Shown here: positions 19,158 to 27,290 of the stretch, in pieces
Layout of the letters: each line of letters opens with the position of its first letter
Position numbering within the stretch: the first letter of the stretch is position 1
From: Streptomyces sp. NBC_00377
GTDB lineage: Bacteria > Actinomycetota > Actinomycetes > Streptomycetales > Streptomycetaceae
Assembly: GCF_036075115.1 (NCBI RefSeq)
Contig: NZ_CP107958.1
Coordinates: forward strand, 6,448,001 to 6,512,000
Direction: 5' to 3'
Length of the DNA: 64,000 bases
Position numbers and translations under genes: made by a program
Notes under the pieces: generated by a model
Told to the model about the DNA's origin: nothing
What the model saw: only the letters and a program-made list of their open reading frames with translations
Databases searched by the model: none

Positions 19158-19583
19158 ATGACCAGCTGGAATCCGGTGGTATATCGAGGGGACGGGGCAT
19201 GGATCGGAATCATGCCAGACGGCCTGATCGGGGTCGGAGTGGAGTCAGAAGGGAGGGCTTCTCTGGCTAGCTCCGGGTTCGTTCCCATGTGGCCTTACCT
19301 CGAACGTGATCTTTCCGGAGCTTTGGTTGAATTTTCCAATTCCTGGCTGGATCTCGGCCGGGGAGGGATTTCGACTCCTGAGAGACTCATTGAGCTGACA
19401 GTCGAGTCGGCGTGGAAGTCTGGTCGTTCGTATTGGATGCAGCTAGCCGCTCCATGGGTAATTGAAATGGCTCATCGAAAGGAGTTTGATCGAGGAGTCG
19501 TTCTGGAACTTCTCCTTGATATGTCGGTATCTGAGATATTGCCACCGGATGTGCGAGAAGAAGCGAGGCGTGCGAGCGGGTAG
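19158..19583 (+). CDS. Putative immunity protein for the RHS toxin
   Basis: 141 aa from ATG 19158, which begins one base after the toxin stop codon (19154-19156), so the genes are co-translated. It has no signal peptide and looks like a small cytosolic mixed alpha/beta protein (MTSWNPVVYRGDGAWIGIMP start, LIELTVESAWKSGRSYW in the middle). I do not recognise the family. Position immediately 3' of a polymorphic toxin tip, small size and the same AT-rich composition as the toxin module are the usual signs of a cognate immunity gene. Confidence 0.6.
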   Translation: MTSWNPVVYRGDGAWIGIMPDGLIGVGVESEGRASLASSGFVPMWPYLERDLSGALVEFSNSWLDLGRGGISTPERLIELTVESAWKSGRSYWMQLAAPWVIEMAHRKEFDRGVVLELLLDMSVSEILPPDVREEARRASG

Positions 19584-19639
19584 GCGGGGCGTGGGGACAG
19601 CTCATCAAAATTCACCGCGAGGCTTATGAAGGGTGGATT

Positions 19640-19984
19640 TGGTGACCGTCAGGCCTTCGCCACCGGAGTTGGAGACCGTTGGATCCTGGGGATTTCGCGG
19701 GCGCGGAAGTTCTGGCTGTCTGCCAGGAGATGGCGCCGGCGAGCGGTGAGGTCACCTTCGCCGGTGGTGTGGATCTACGCCTCGATGGGCCGTTCATCCT
19801 CACTGAAGGTTCGCTCGCAGCAGCGGATGAACAGATCTTCGTCCAGCAACTGGACGTGCTGATCGGCGCCACCGTTCTCTCTGCCGTCGGAGTCGGCAGC
19901 GGTGTTCGGGACGGGGCAGACCGCGTCGCCTCCCCCGTCCCTGCCCGGTCGCTCCGATTCCCTCCGCCCGGCTACACCCGCTGA
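19640..19984 (+). pseudogene. Possible frameshifted remnant of a small gene behind the toxin-immunity pair
   Basis: A GTG at 19640 with GAAGGGTGG upstream opens VTVRPSPPELETVGSW. Near 19687 the coherent protein-like reading shifts frame to DPGDFAGAEVLAVCQEMAPA, then VDLRLDGPFILTEGSLAAAD and QIFVQQLDVLIGA. Read together it looks like one small acidic protein interrupted by a one-base shift, a plausible orphan immunity-gene relic. The 3' end runs into the thiolase region. The evidence is codon pattern and hydrophobic periodicity only; the alternative is plain intergenic DNA. Confidence 0.25.
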
Positions 19985-21141
19985 ATGATCGTTCCCGTAG
20001 CCAGTGCGCCGCCCGCGCACATGGTGATCAGGGCGAACTCCTTGTCCGTTCGTTCCAGTTCGTGCAGGGCCGTCGTGATGAGGCGGGCGCCCGTCGCGCC
20101 GACCGGGTGGCCCAGGGCGATCGCGCCGCCGTTGACGTTGACCTTGGACAGGTCCGTCCCGAAGACCTTGGTCCAGCTCAACACCACGGATGCGAAGGCC
20201 TCGTTGATCTCGACGAGGTCGATGTCCTTCAGTGACATGCCCGCCTTGCCGAGGACGGCACGGGTCGCGTCGATGGGGCCGTCCAGGTGGAAGTGCGGGT
20301 CCGCGCCCACCAGCGCCTGGGCGACGATCCTCGCCCTCGGCTTCAGCTTCAGGGCGCGGGCCATCCGTTTCGAGGCCCACATGATCGCCGCCGCGCCGTC
20401 GCTGATCTGGGACGAGTTGCCGGCCGTGTGGATCGCCGTGGGCATGACCGGCTTCAGGCGGGAGAGGGCCTCGGGGGAGGTGTCCCGCAGGCCCTCGTCG
20501 CGGTCGACCAGGCGCCACATGCCCTGGCCCGACGCCTGCTCGTCCTCCGTAGTGGGGACCTGGACGGCGAACGTCTCGCGCTTGAAGCGTTCCTCCGACC
20601 AGGCCGTCGCCGCACGGTCCTGGGAGAGCAGGCCCAGGGCGTCCACGTCGGCGCGGCCGAGGCCCCGGTGGCGCGCGATGCGTTCCGCCGCCTCGAACTG
20701 GTTCGGCAGGTCGACGTTCCACTCCTCGGGGAACGGCTTCCCGGGGCCGTGCTTGGAGCCCGAGCCGAGGGGGACGCGGGACATCGCCTCGACGCCGCAG
20801 GAGATGCCGACGTCGATCACGCCCGCCGCGATCATGTTGGCTGTCATGTGCGAGGCCTGCTGGGAGGAGCCGCACTGGCAGTCGACCGTCGTCGCGGCTG
20901 TCTCGTAGGGGAGGCCCATGGTCAGCCAGGCGGTGCGTGCAGGGTTCATGGACTGTTCGCCGGCGTGGGTCACCGTGCCGCCGACTATCTGTTCCACGGC
21001 GTCGGCGGGGATGCCGGTGCGGCCGAGGAGTTCGCGGTAGGTCTCGCCCAGGAGGTAGGCGGGGTGCAGGTTGGCGAGCGCGCCGCCGCGCTTGCCGATG
21101 GGGGTGCGGACTGCTTCCACGATCACGGGTTCGGCGGCCAT
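19972..21141 (-). CDS. fadA5: Steroid 3-ketoacyl-CoA thiolase (FadA5-like acetyl-CoA acyltransferase)
   Basis: 389 aa from ATG 21141. All thiolase active-site elements are present: nucleophile Cys90 in DCQCGSSQQA, His345 in GHPVGATG, and Cys375 in MCAGGALATG. These positions lie within three residues of those I recall for M. tuberculosis FadA5 (93, 347, 377). Also visible are GNSSQISDGAAA and NEAFASV. FadA5 cleaves the 3-ketoacyl-CoA side chain of cholesterol-derived substrates. It is divergent from the CYP125-like gene, as fadA5 and cyp125 are neighbours in mycobacteria. A KstR-like box lies ~25 bp upstream of its start. The symbol is assigned by similarity and context; a general thiolase is the alternative. 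Confidence 0.85.
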   Translation of the reverse strand: MAAEPVIVEAVRTPIGKRGGALANLHPAYLLGETYRELLGRTGIPADAVEQIVGGTVTHAGEQSMNPARTAWLTMGLPYETAATTVDCQCGSSQQASHMTANMIAAGVIDVGISCGVEAMSRVPLGSGSKHGPGKPFPEEWNVDLPNQFEAAERIARHRGLGRADVDALGLLSQDRAATAWSEERFKRETFAVQVPTTEDEQASGQGMWRLVDRDEGLRDTSPEALSRLKPVMPTAIHTAGNSSQISDGAAAIMWASKRMARALKLKPRARIVAQALVGADPHFHLDGPIDATRAVLGKAGMSLKDIDLVEINEAFASVVLSWTKVFGTDLSKVNVNGGAIALGHPVGATGARLITTALHELERTDKEFALITMCAGGALATGTIIQRV

Positions 21142-21162
21142 GGGTGCGGATCCCTTCGGAAC

Positions 21163-21176
21163 TAGTACGTGTTCTA
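21163..21176. promoter_or_regulatory. KstR-type operator between fadA5-like and CYP125-like genes
   Basis: TAGTACGTGTTCTA fits the known KstR consensus TNNAACNNGTTNNA with one mismatch. It sits inside a longer imperfect palindrome with outer arms AACTAG and CTAGTT (21160-21179). It lies in the divergent promoter region, about 22 bp from the thiolase start. Confidence 0.6.
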
Positions 21177-21269
21177 GTTCTGCTGGGTGCAGTCTGCTTA
21201 CGTGATGTGCGTCACCGCAAGGGTCTTGCAGCCTCGAGGGTCCTGAACTACCTTCACGGCAGTCTATTT

Positions 21270-21284
21270 CTGATGAACCGTCAG
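21270..21284. promoter_or_regulatory. Second-type operator (site A), CTGATG-N3-CGTCAG, before the CYP125-like gene
   Basis: CTGATGAACCGTCAG is a 15-bp near palindrome 30 bp upstream of the P450 start. It belongs to a set of five related sites in the window with an invariant right arm CGTCAG (see 31388, 31748, 39409, 48598). Confidence 0.5.
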
Positions 21285-21314
21285 ATCGCGTAAGCCAGAT
21301 GGCTGGAGCCGCCG

Positions 21315-22550
21315 ATGCCCTGTCCAGCGCTTCCCGACGGGTTCGACTTCACCGATCCCGACCTGCTGCAACACCGTGTACCTCTGCCCGAGTTCGCCGA
21401 GCTGCGGGTCGCCGAACCGGTCCGCTGGATCCCTCAGACGGGCAATGTCGCCGGCTTCCAGGACGACGGGTACTGGGCCGTGACCCGCCACGCGGATGTG
21501 AAATACGTTTCCACCCACCCCGAGATCTTCTCCTCCTACCTCAACACCGCGATCATCCGCTTCAACGAGCACATCGAACGGGATTCGATAGACGCTCAGC
21601 GGTTCATCCTGCTGAACATGGATCCGCCGGAGCACACGCGCGTGCGGCAGATCGTGCAGCGCGGGTTCACACCCCGGGCCATCCGGGCGCTGGAGGAGCG
21701 GCTGCGGAACCGGGCCACGGCGATCGTCGATCGCGCCCGCGCGCAGGACGGCTCCTTCGACTTCGTCACCTCCATCGCCTCGGAGCTGCCCCTCCAGGCC
21801 ATCGCCGAGCTGATCGGCGTGCCCCAGGAGGACCGTTCCAAGATCTTCGACTGGTCCAACAAGATGATCGCGTACGACGATCCCGAGTACGCGGTCACCG
21901 CCGAGGTCGGGCACCAGTCCGCTGCCGAGATCCTGGCGTACGCCATGAACATGGCCGCCGAGCGGAAGCAGTGCCCCGCTCAGGACATCGTCTCGACGCT
22001 GGTGGCCGCCGAGAACGAGGGCAACCTCAACTCCGACGAGTTCGGGTTCTTCGTGCTGATGCTCGCCGTGGCCGGGAACGAGACGACCCGCAACGCCACC
22101 ACTCACGGGATGCACGCCCTCCTCACCCACCCCGGGCAGTGGGAGCTGTACAAGCGGGAGAGGCCCGACACCGCCGCCGAGGAGATCGTGCGCTGGGCCA
22201 CGCCCGTCGTCGCCTTCCAGCGGACCGCCACCCAGGACACCGAACTAGGCGGGAAGCTGATCAGGAAGGGGGACCGGGTCGGCATCTTCTACGCCTCGGC
22301 GAACCGTGATCCCGAGGTGTTCGAACGGCCCGACGAGTTCGACGTCACCCGGGATCCGAACCCGCACCTCGGGTTCGGCGGCGGCGGACCGCACTTCTGC
22401 CTCGGCAAGTCGCTCGCCGTGCTCGAGATCAACCTCATCTTCAACGCCATCGCCGACGCCCTGCCCGATCTCCGGCTCGTGGAGGAGCCGCGCCGGCTGC
22501 GGTCCGCCTGGATCAACGGGGTGAAGGAGCTGCGGGTCGAGGCGGGGTGA
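21315..22550 (+). CDS. Cytochrome P450, CYP125-like steroid C26/C27 hydroxylase
   Basis: 411 aa from ATG 21315. P450 landmarks are the I-helix AVAGNETTRNATTHG, the ExxR motif in EEIVRWATPVVAF, and the heme loop FGGGGPHFCLGKSLA with Cys362. The N-terminal PDGFDFTDPDLLQHRVPLPE and WIPQ segments and the NLNSDEFGFFVLMLAVAGNE region fit CYP125, which oxidises the terminal carbon of the sterol side chain. It is a soluble class I P450 needing a ferredoxin; the 3Fe-4S ferredoxin at 33.2 kb is a candidate partner. Two operator types lie in the promoter region. CYP124/CYP142-like function is the alternative. Confidence 0.85.
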   Translation: MPCPALPDGFDFTDPDLLQHRVPLPEFAELRVAEPVRWIPQTGNVAGFQDDGYWAVTRHADVKYVSTHPEIFSSYLNTAIIRFNEHIERDSIDAQRFILLNMDPPEHTRVRQIVQRGFTPRAIRALEERLRNRATAIVDRARAQDGSFDFVTSIASELPLQAIAELIGVPQEDRSKIFDWSNKMIAYDDPEYAVTAEVGHQSAAEILAYAMNMAAERKQCPAQDIVSTLVAAENEGNLNSDEFGFFVLMLAVAGNETTRNATTHGMHALLTHPGQWELYKRERPDTAAEEIVRWATPVVAFQRTATQDTELGGKLIRKGDRVGIFYASANRDPEVFERPDEFDVTRDPNPHLGFGGGGPHFCLGKSLAVLEINLIFNAIADALPDLRLVEEPRRLRSAWINGVKELRVEAG

Positions 22551-22573
22551 GCGGTGATCCGTCCTCGCGGCGA

Positions 22574-22699
22574 TCAGTCCTCGCCGGACACCGCGCTCAT
22601 GGCGGTCAGCGCGAGGAGGGCGGGGACCAGGCGCAGGCCGCGTGGGCCGCGCGTCCGGGTGTCCCGCGGCGGCTCGGTCGGGTGCTCGGTGCCGGTCAT
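22574..22699 (-). CDS. Possible small membrane peptide (41 aa)
   Basis: ATG 22699 opens a 41-residue frame: MTGTEHPTEPPRDTRTRGPR followed by a hydrophobic tail, LVPALLALTAMSA, ending VSGED. The RBS is weak. It could be a small single-pass peptide, but no homolog is recalled and a random frame is possible in this GC-rich DNA. It lies between the CYP125-like gene (convergent) and the terminator of the transglycosylase-like gene. Confidence 0.3.
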   Translation of the reverse strand: MTGTEHPTEPPRDTRTRGPRGLRLVPALLALTAMSAVSGED

Positions 22700-22737
22700 C
22701 CGCCCAGTGCAGCACGGCCGGGTGAGGAAACGCCGAA

Positions 22738-22769
22738 AGCGGCGGCCCCGGGGATCGGGGGCCGCCGCT
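22738..22769 (-). terminator. Hairpin terminator after the transglycosylase-like gene
   Basis: A 12-bp stem, AGCGGCGGCCCC pairing with GGGGCCGCCGCT, encloses an 8-nt loop. It lies about 38 bp downstream of the minus-strand gene ending at 22807. There is no long U-run, as is usual in Streptomyces. Confidence 0.75.
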
Positions 22770-22806
22770 GTCAGCGCGCGTATCGCGCGTTCATGGGGGG
22801 TTCGGC

Positions 22807-23229
22807 TCAGTACCAGCCGTTGGCCTGCCAGAAGTGCCAGGCCGCGACCGGGCTGCCGTAGCGGGAGTTCATGTAGTCCAGGCCCCACTTGATCTGGGTC
22901 TTGGCGTTGCTCTTCCAGTCGGAACCGGCCGAGGACATCTTGGAGCCGGGAAGGGCCTGGACGAGGCCGTAGGCGCCGGAGGAGGCGTTGGTGGCGCTGA
23001 CGTTCCAGCCGCTCTCGTGCTTCACGATGTTGGCGAAGGCCTTGTACTGAGCCGCGTTCGGGATCATCTTGTGCGCGATCGCCTGGGCCTGGGCGGCCGA
23101 GGGGGCGGACTTCGTCGCGGCGTGGGCCGGGGCTGCGGACAGCGCCATGCCTGCGGTGGCGGCGGCCACGGCGATGCCGGTGAGGGCCTTCTTCGGGGAA
23201 GCGATGCGACGGATGACGGAGACGGACAC
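22807..23229 (-). CDS. Secreted lytic-transglycosylase-like (SLT) protein
   Basis: 140 aa from ATG 23229. It has a signal peptide (KKALTGIAVAAATAGMALSAAPAHA) with an AHA cleavage site. A ~90-residue SLT/goose-lysozyme-like domain follows, with FANIVKHESGWNVSATNASS (Glu of HESGW as likely catalytic acid), GAYGLVQALPG and IKWGLDYMNSRYGSPVAAW. It ends WHFWQANGWY, the usual end of this small Streptomyces family. It probably cleaves peptidoglycan glycan strands during growth. The RBS is AAGGAAAAGG-like. I looked for a c-di-AMP riboswitch upstream and did not find one. Confidence 0.85.
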   Translation of the reverse strand: MSVSVIRRIASPKKALTGIAVAAATAGMALSAAPAHAATKSAPSAAQAQAIAHKMIPNAAQYKAFANIVKHESGWNVSATNASSGAYGLVQALPGSKMSSAGSDWKSNAKTQIKWGLDYMNSRYGSPVAAWHFWQANGWY

Positions 23230-23563
23230 GAGGAACCTTTTCCTTCGGGGACGATTGTGGTCGCTTGCATGCCGGAGTCACGCGGTGCGTGCCGCACCGT
23301 GTGGTTGCGGTGGGTGGCTGCATGCCGTGGCGCCGAGGCCCGTGGGCTCGTCGGCACCGTGCGACGTCATCCAGAGAAACAGGATCGGGATCCGTCCGCA
23401 AAGACCCCTTTTGCTAGTTGTGGCCGTATTGGGAGAGTGAGTGCGCCGTGTGACCTGGCTCTCAATGCGCAGGTCAGAGCCCGAATTGGCATGCGCATGG
23501 CTTCCGATTTGTCCGACTATGCAGGGTAGTAGGTGATGTGGGTCATGTGGGGTGGTTCACCGG
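23230..23563. other. Intergenic region between SLT gene and B12-uptake operon end
   Basis: About 330 bp that must hold the promoter and leader of the SLT gene (minus strand). The leader includes an AT-richer ACTAGCAAAAGGGG stretch near 23405-23420. I see no gene and no recognised riboswitch. Confidence 0.4.
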
Positions 23564-24400
23564 TCAACGGCCCTGCGGAGCCTTCTCCGGTGCCTCGAAT
23601 GTGACGGCGGTCTCGAAGGCGGCGCGGCGGGTGGCTCTGCGCAGCGCCTTGAGCACGGGCGGGCCGAGAGTGAGGGTCAGCAGGACCGTGACGAGCGCCC
23701 TGCCCAGGTCCCAGCCCAGCGAGGTGGCCACGCAGTACGCGGCGAAGCGGGCCAGGTTCGCGGCCACCGTGCCGTCCGGGTCGAAGGTGACGCCGGAGGC
23801 CAGCGTGCCCATGAAGGGCCACCCGGCCATGTTCATCGCCGTGCCGTAGGCGAAGGCGGCGAGGAAGCCGTACCCCGCCAGCAGGATCAGTTCGGCACGG
23901 CCACGGAGCCGGTCGGCGCCCGGCAGCAGACCGGCGCCCATCGTGAACCAGCCCATCGCCAGCATCTGGAACGGCATCCACGGCCCCACCCCGCCCGTGA
24001 GCAGCGCGGACGCGAACATAGTGACGGAGCCGAGGACGAAGCCGAAGCCCGGGCCGAGGACCCGGCCGCTCAGCACCATCAGGAAGAACATCGGCTCGAT
24101 GCCCGCCGTGCCCGCGCCGATCGGACGCAGGGCCGCGCCCGTCGCCGCCAGCACGCCCAGCATCGCCACCGCCTTCGCGCCGAGCCCCGACTCCGAGATC
24201 GTCGCCGTCACGACCGCGACCAGCAGCACCAGCAGACCCGCGAAGAGCCAGGGGGCGTCCTGGGCGTGGGCGTTCAGGGCGGAGGTGGGCGGGGCCAGGA
24301 AGGGCCAGCCGAACGCGATCACGCCGACCGCGCTGACCAGTGCCAGCGCGGCGAGGGACCGAGGGCCCAGGTGCACCGGACGCCGACGGGGCCCCGTCAT
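23564..24400 (-). CDS. ECF transporter S component (substrate-binding membrane protein), probably for cobalamin
   Basis: 278 aa from ATG 24400, overlapping the ATPase stop as ATGA. Six or so membrane segments are visible (for example SLAALALVSAVGVIAFGWPF and FGFVLGSVTMFASALLTG). GPWMPFQMLAMGWFTMGAG, followed by LILLAGYGFLAAFAYG, matches the S-component family found with cobalamin-regulated ECF systems. It is the last gene of a five-gene coupled operon headed by a B12 riboswitch, so the substrate is probably vitamin B12 or a precursor. The C-terminal tail (EAPEKAPQGR) is cytoplasmic. Confidence 0.8.
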   Translation of the reverse strand: MTGPRRRPVHLGPRSLAALALVSAVGVIAFGWPFLAPPTSALNAHAQDAPWLFAGLLVLLVAVVTATISESGLGAKAVAMLGVLAATGAALRPIGAGTAGIEPMFFLMVLSGRVLGPGFGFVLGSVTMFASALLTGGVGPWMPFQMLAMGWFTMGAGLLPGADRLRGRAELILLAGYGFLAAFAYGTAMNMAGWPFMGTLASGVTFDPDGTVAANLARFAAYCVATSLGWDLGRALVTVLLTLTLGPPVLKALRRATRRAAFETAVTFEAPEKAPQGR

Positions 24401-26190
24401 CGCGGCGCCTCCCCCAACGCCGCCCGCACCTGCGCGACCGTGAGCCACTTCCGCGGGGCCAGGATCTTCGTGACCTGCGGGGCGAAGGAGGGGGAGGAGA
24501 CCACCACCTCCGCCGTCGGGCCGTCGGCGATCACCTCGCCCTCGGCGAGCAGCACCACTCGGTGGGCCAGTTCCGCGGCCAGCTCCACGTCGTGGGTGGC
24601 CAGGACGATCGCGTGCCCGGCGGCGGCCAGCCCGCGCAGGACGGTGACCAGGCGGGCCTTCGCCGCGTAGTCCAGGCCCCGGGTCGGCTCGTCCAGCAGG
24701 AGGAGCGGGGGGCGGGCGGTGAGGACGACCGCCAGCGCGAGGGTCAGACGCTGGCCCTCGGAGAGGTCGCGGGGGTGGATGCCGTCCGTGATCCCGGGGA
24801 GGAGGTCCGTCACCAGGGCGCGGCAGCTGCCTGGGGCGGCCCCCGCGTCCCGGTCGGCGGCCGCGCACTCGGCGGCGACCGTGTCGGCGTACAGCAGGTC
24901 GCGCGGCTCCTGGGGGACCAGACCGACCCGGCGGACCAGGTCCCGGGGCGGAGTGCGGTGCGGCACCAGGCCGCCCACGTGGACCGTTCCCGCCGACGGC
25001 TCGACCAGACCCACGAAGGTGTTGAGCAGCGTCGACTTCCCGGCGCCGTTGCGTCCCATGAGGGCGATCGTCTCGCCGGGCCCGACGGTGAGGTCGACGC
25101 CCCGCAGGGCCTGGACGCGGGCCCGGCGAACGGCGAGGGAACGGGCCTCGGCGGGAGAGGCGGGGAAGCCGGGGGCCGCGCCGGCCGCGGACGCGGACGG
25201 ACGCCGGTGCCTGCGGAAGCCGGCGAAGCGCTGACCGGGCAGCCGGGGGACCGGCGGATCCGAGGGATTCACGTGATCCGACGGATGCGAGGGGGCCGAG
25301 GGATGCGAAGGGGCCGAGGGACGCACGGCATCGGAGGGAGTCGCGGCATCGGAGGGATGCGCGGGGCCGGCCCCTTCGGGCAGCCGTTCCCGCAGGTCAC
25401 CGGCGCGGCGGCGGGCGTCCCTGACGGTCAGCGGCAGGGGGGTCCAGCCCGCCAGCCGGCCCAGGTCGACCACCGGCGGGAACACCGGGGACACCGCCAT
25501 GACGTCCGCCGGGGGGCCGAGGAGCGGCGCCGCCCTCGGGGAGGGCAGCAGGGCGACCTGGTCGGCGTACTGGAGGACGCGTTCCAGACGGTGCTCCGCC
25601 AGCAGCACCGTCGTACCGAGGTCGTGGACGAGGCGGAGCAGTACGGCGAGGACCTCCTCGGCGGCCGCCGGGTCGAGCGCGGACGTGGGCTCGTCCAGGA
25701 CGAGGACACGCGGGTGCGGGGTGAGGACCGAGCCGATCGCGACCCGCTGCTGCTGGCCGCCGGAGAGGGTCGCTATGGGGCGGTCGCGCAGGGCGGCCAG
25801 GCCCAGCAGGTCGAGGGTCTCCTCGACGCGGCGCCGCATCACCTCCGGCGCCAGGCCCAACGACTCCATCCCGTAGGCGAGTTCCTCCTCGACCGTGTCC
25901 GTCACGAAGTGCGAGAGCGGATCCTGCCCCACCGTGCCCACCACGTCGGCCAGTTCGCGCGGCTTGTGGGTGCGGGTGTCCCGGCCGGCCACTGTGACGC
26001 GGCCGCGCAGGGTGCCGCCGGTGAAGTGCGGTACGAGGCCGGAGACCGTGCCGAGGAGCGTGGACTTGCCGACACCCGACGGGCCCGCCAGCAGCACGAG
26101 TTCGCCCTCGGGGATGGTGAGGTCGACGCCCCGGACGGTGGGTTCGGCGGCGCCGTCGTACGTCACGGAGACGTTCTCGAAGCGGATCAC
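24397..26190 (-). CDS. Fused double ATPase of ECF transporter (EcfA1-EcfA2)
   Basis: 597 aa from GTG 26190, overlapping the EcfT stop as GTGA. Two ABC domains sit in one chain. The first has Walker A GPSGVGKST, signature TLSGGQQQRVAIG and Walker B VLVLDEPTSALDP. The second has Walker A GRNGAGKST, signature DLSEGQRLTLAL and Walker B LLLLDEPTRGLD. A low-complexity Pro/Ser/Asp linker (repeated PSDA/PSAPSH, about 25260-25370) joins them. EcfA usually exists as two proteins or a homodimer; the fusion is known in actinobacteria. It drives substrate import with EcfT and the S component. Confidence 0.9.
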   Translation of the reverse strand: MIRFENVSVTYDGAAEPTVRGVDLTIPEGELVLLAGPSGVGKSTLLGTVSGLVPHFTGGTLRGRVTVAGRDTRTHKPRELADVVGTVGQDPLSHFVTDTVEEELAYGMESLGLAPEVMRRRVEETLDLLGLAALRDRPIATLSGGQQQRVAIGSVLTPHPRVLVLDEPTSALDPAAAEEVLAVLLRLVHDLGTTVLLAEHRLERVLQYADQVALLPSPRAAPLLGPPADVMAVSPVFPPVVDLGRLAGWTPLPLTVRDARRRAGDLRERLPEGAGPAHPSDAATPSDAVRPSAPSHPSAPSHPSDHVNPSDPPVPRLPGQRFAGFRRHRRPSASAAGAAPGFPASPAEARSLAVRRARVQALRGVDLTVGPGETIALMGRNGAGKSTLLNTFVGLVEPSAGTVHVGGLVPHRTPPRDLVRRVGLVPQEPRDLLYADTVAAECAAADRDAGAAPGSCRALVTDLLPGITDGIHPRDLSEGQRLTLALAVVLTARPPLLLLDEPTRGLDYAAKARLVTVLRGLAAAGHAIVLATHDVELAAELAHRVVLLAEGEVIADGPTAEVVVSSPSFAPQVTKILAPRKWLTVAQVRAALGEAPR

Positions 26191-27290
26191 GACGGCTCCT
26201 CGGGAGAGGCGGGGCTTTCGGGGGCGAGGAAGGCGGGCAGCAGGCCCAGGAGGACGGCCGCCGCGGGGCCGAGCGGGAGGGCCGGGGCGGTCAACGGGAC
26301 CACACCGGGATGCAGGGCCGCCGGGTCGGACGTCGCGGCGAGGATGAGGAGAGCCGCGACCGCGACGCCGGAGGCGGCGACCAGGCACGCCCGCGGGGTC
26401 CAGCGGTCCGGGCGGTAGCGGGTGCGCGGGGAGCGTCGGCCGCCCAGCCGCAGTCCGGCGAGGGCCGCGGTGACCCCGGCGAGCAGTACCGGCAGGCCGT
26501 AGGTGCCGCCCGCCGCGGTGAGCAGACCGTATGTTCCCGCGCAGACGCCCAGCAGACCACCGAGCGTGAGGGCGGCGGTCGTCCGGCGGACCGGCGCGGG
26601 GACTTCGGCGGTACGGCCGTAGCCGCGGGCGTCCATCGCGGCGGCGAGCGCGACGGAACGTTCCAGTGCGCCCTCCAGAACCGGCAGTCCCACCTGGAGC
26701 AGACCGCGCAGGCCGCTGTCGGGGCGGCCCCTGAGGCGGCGGGCGGCGCGCAGACGGTGGACGTCCGCGATCAGGTTCGGGGCGAAGGTGAGGGCCACGA
26801 CCACCGCCACCCCGGTCTCGTACAGGGCGCCCGGGAGCGTCTTGAGCAGGCGTGAGGGGCTGGCCAGTGCGTTGGCTGCGCCCACGCAGACCAGCAGCGT
26901 GGCCAGTTTGAGGCCGTCGTAGAACGCGAAGAGCAGGCCCTCGGCCGTGACCGCGCCCCCGAGCCGGATGCCCTGCGCCCAGTGCGGGAGCGGGACTTCG
27001 GGGAGCGTGACGAGCACGTGCGTGCCCGGGATCGGGGAGCCCAGGACGACGACGAAGAGGAGACGGACGAGGAGGACCGCGAGGGCGAGCTTGAGGAACG
27101 CGGAGTAGGAACGGGACCAGGGAGTGTCGGGACGGCACGTGGTGACGACGTAGGCGGAGACGGTGAGGCAGAGGCCGAGGAGGAGCGGGTTGGTGGTGCG
27201 GGTGGCGGCGGTTCCGAGGCCGAGGGCCCAGAGCCACCAGGCGGCGGGGTGGAGCGGGGTGGTTCGCGGGCGGGGGCGGCGCTCAGCCAT
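26187..27290 (-). CDS. ECF transporter transmembrane coupling protein EcfT
   Basis: 367 aa from ATG 27290; the start overlaps the SCO2322-family stop by 8 nt (ATGGCTGA). The EcfT coupling motifs are visible: AAAMDARGYGR, the Ala-Arg-Gly coupling helix, preceded by GLPVLEGALERSV. Six hydrophobic segments are spread through the protein, with extra C-terminal ones (LVAASGVAVAALLILA and AAAVLLGLLPAFLA). It links the ATPase to the S component. The longer-than-usual length (typical EcfT is ~250-300 aa) comes from the C-terminal membrane region. Confidence 0.85.
   Translation of the reverse strand: MAERRPRPRTTPLHPAAWWLWALGLGTAATRTTNPLLLGLCLTVSAYVVTTCRPDTPWSRSYSAFLKLALAVLLVRLLFVVVLGSPIPGTHVLVTLPEVPLPHWAQGIRLGGAVTAEGLLFAFYDGLKLATLLVCVGAANALASPSRLLKTLPGALYETGVAVVVALTFAPNLIADVHRLRAARRLRGRPDSGLRGLLQVGLPVLEGALERSVALAAAMDARGYGRTAEVPAPVRRTTAALTLGGLLGVCAGTYGLLTAAGGTYGLPVLLAGVTAALAGLRLGGRRSPRTRYRPDRWTPRACLVAASGVAVAALLILAATSDPAALHPGVVPLTAPALPLGPAAAVLLGLLPAFLAPESPASPEEPS

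Noticed and set aside
23230..23460. c-di-AMP (ydaO) riboswitch upstream of the transglycosylase-like gene
   Set aside because: Expected for some actinobacterial wall hydrolases, but the conserved core sequences are not found.
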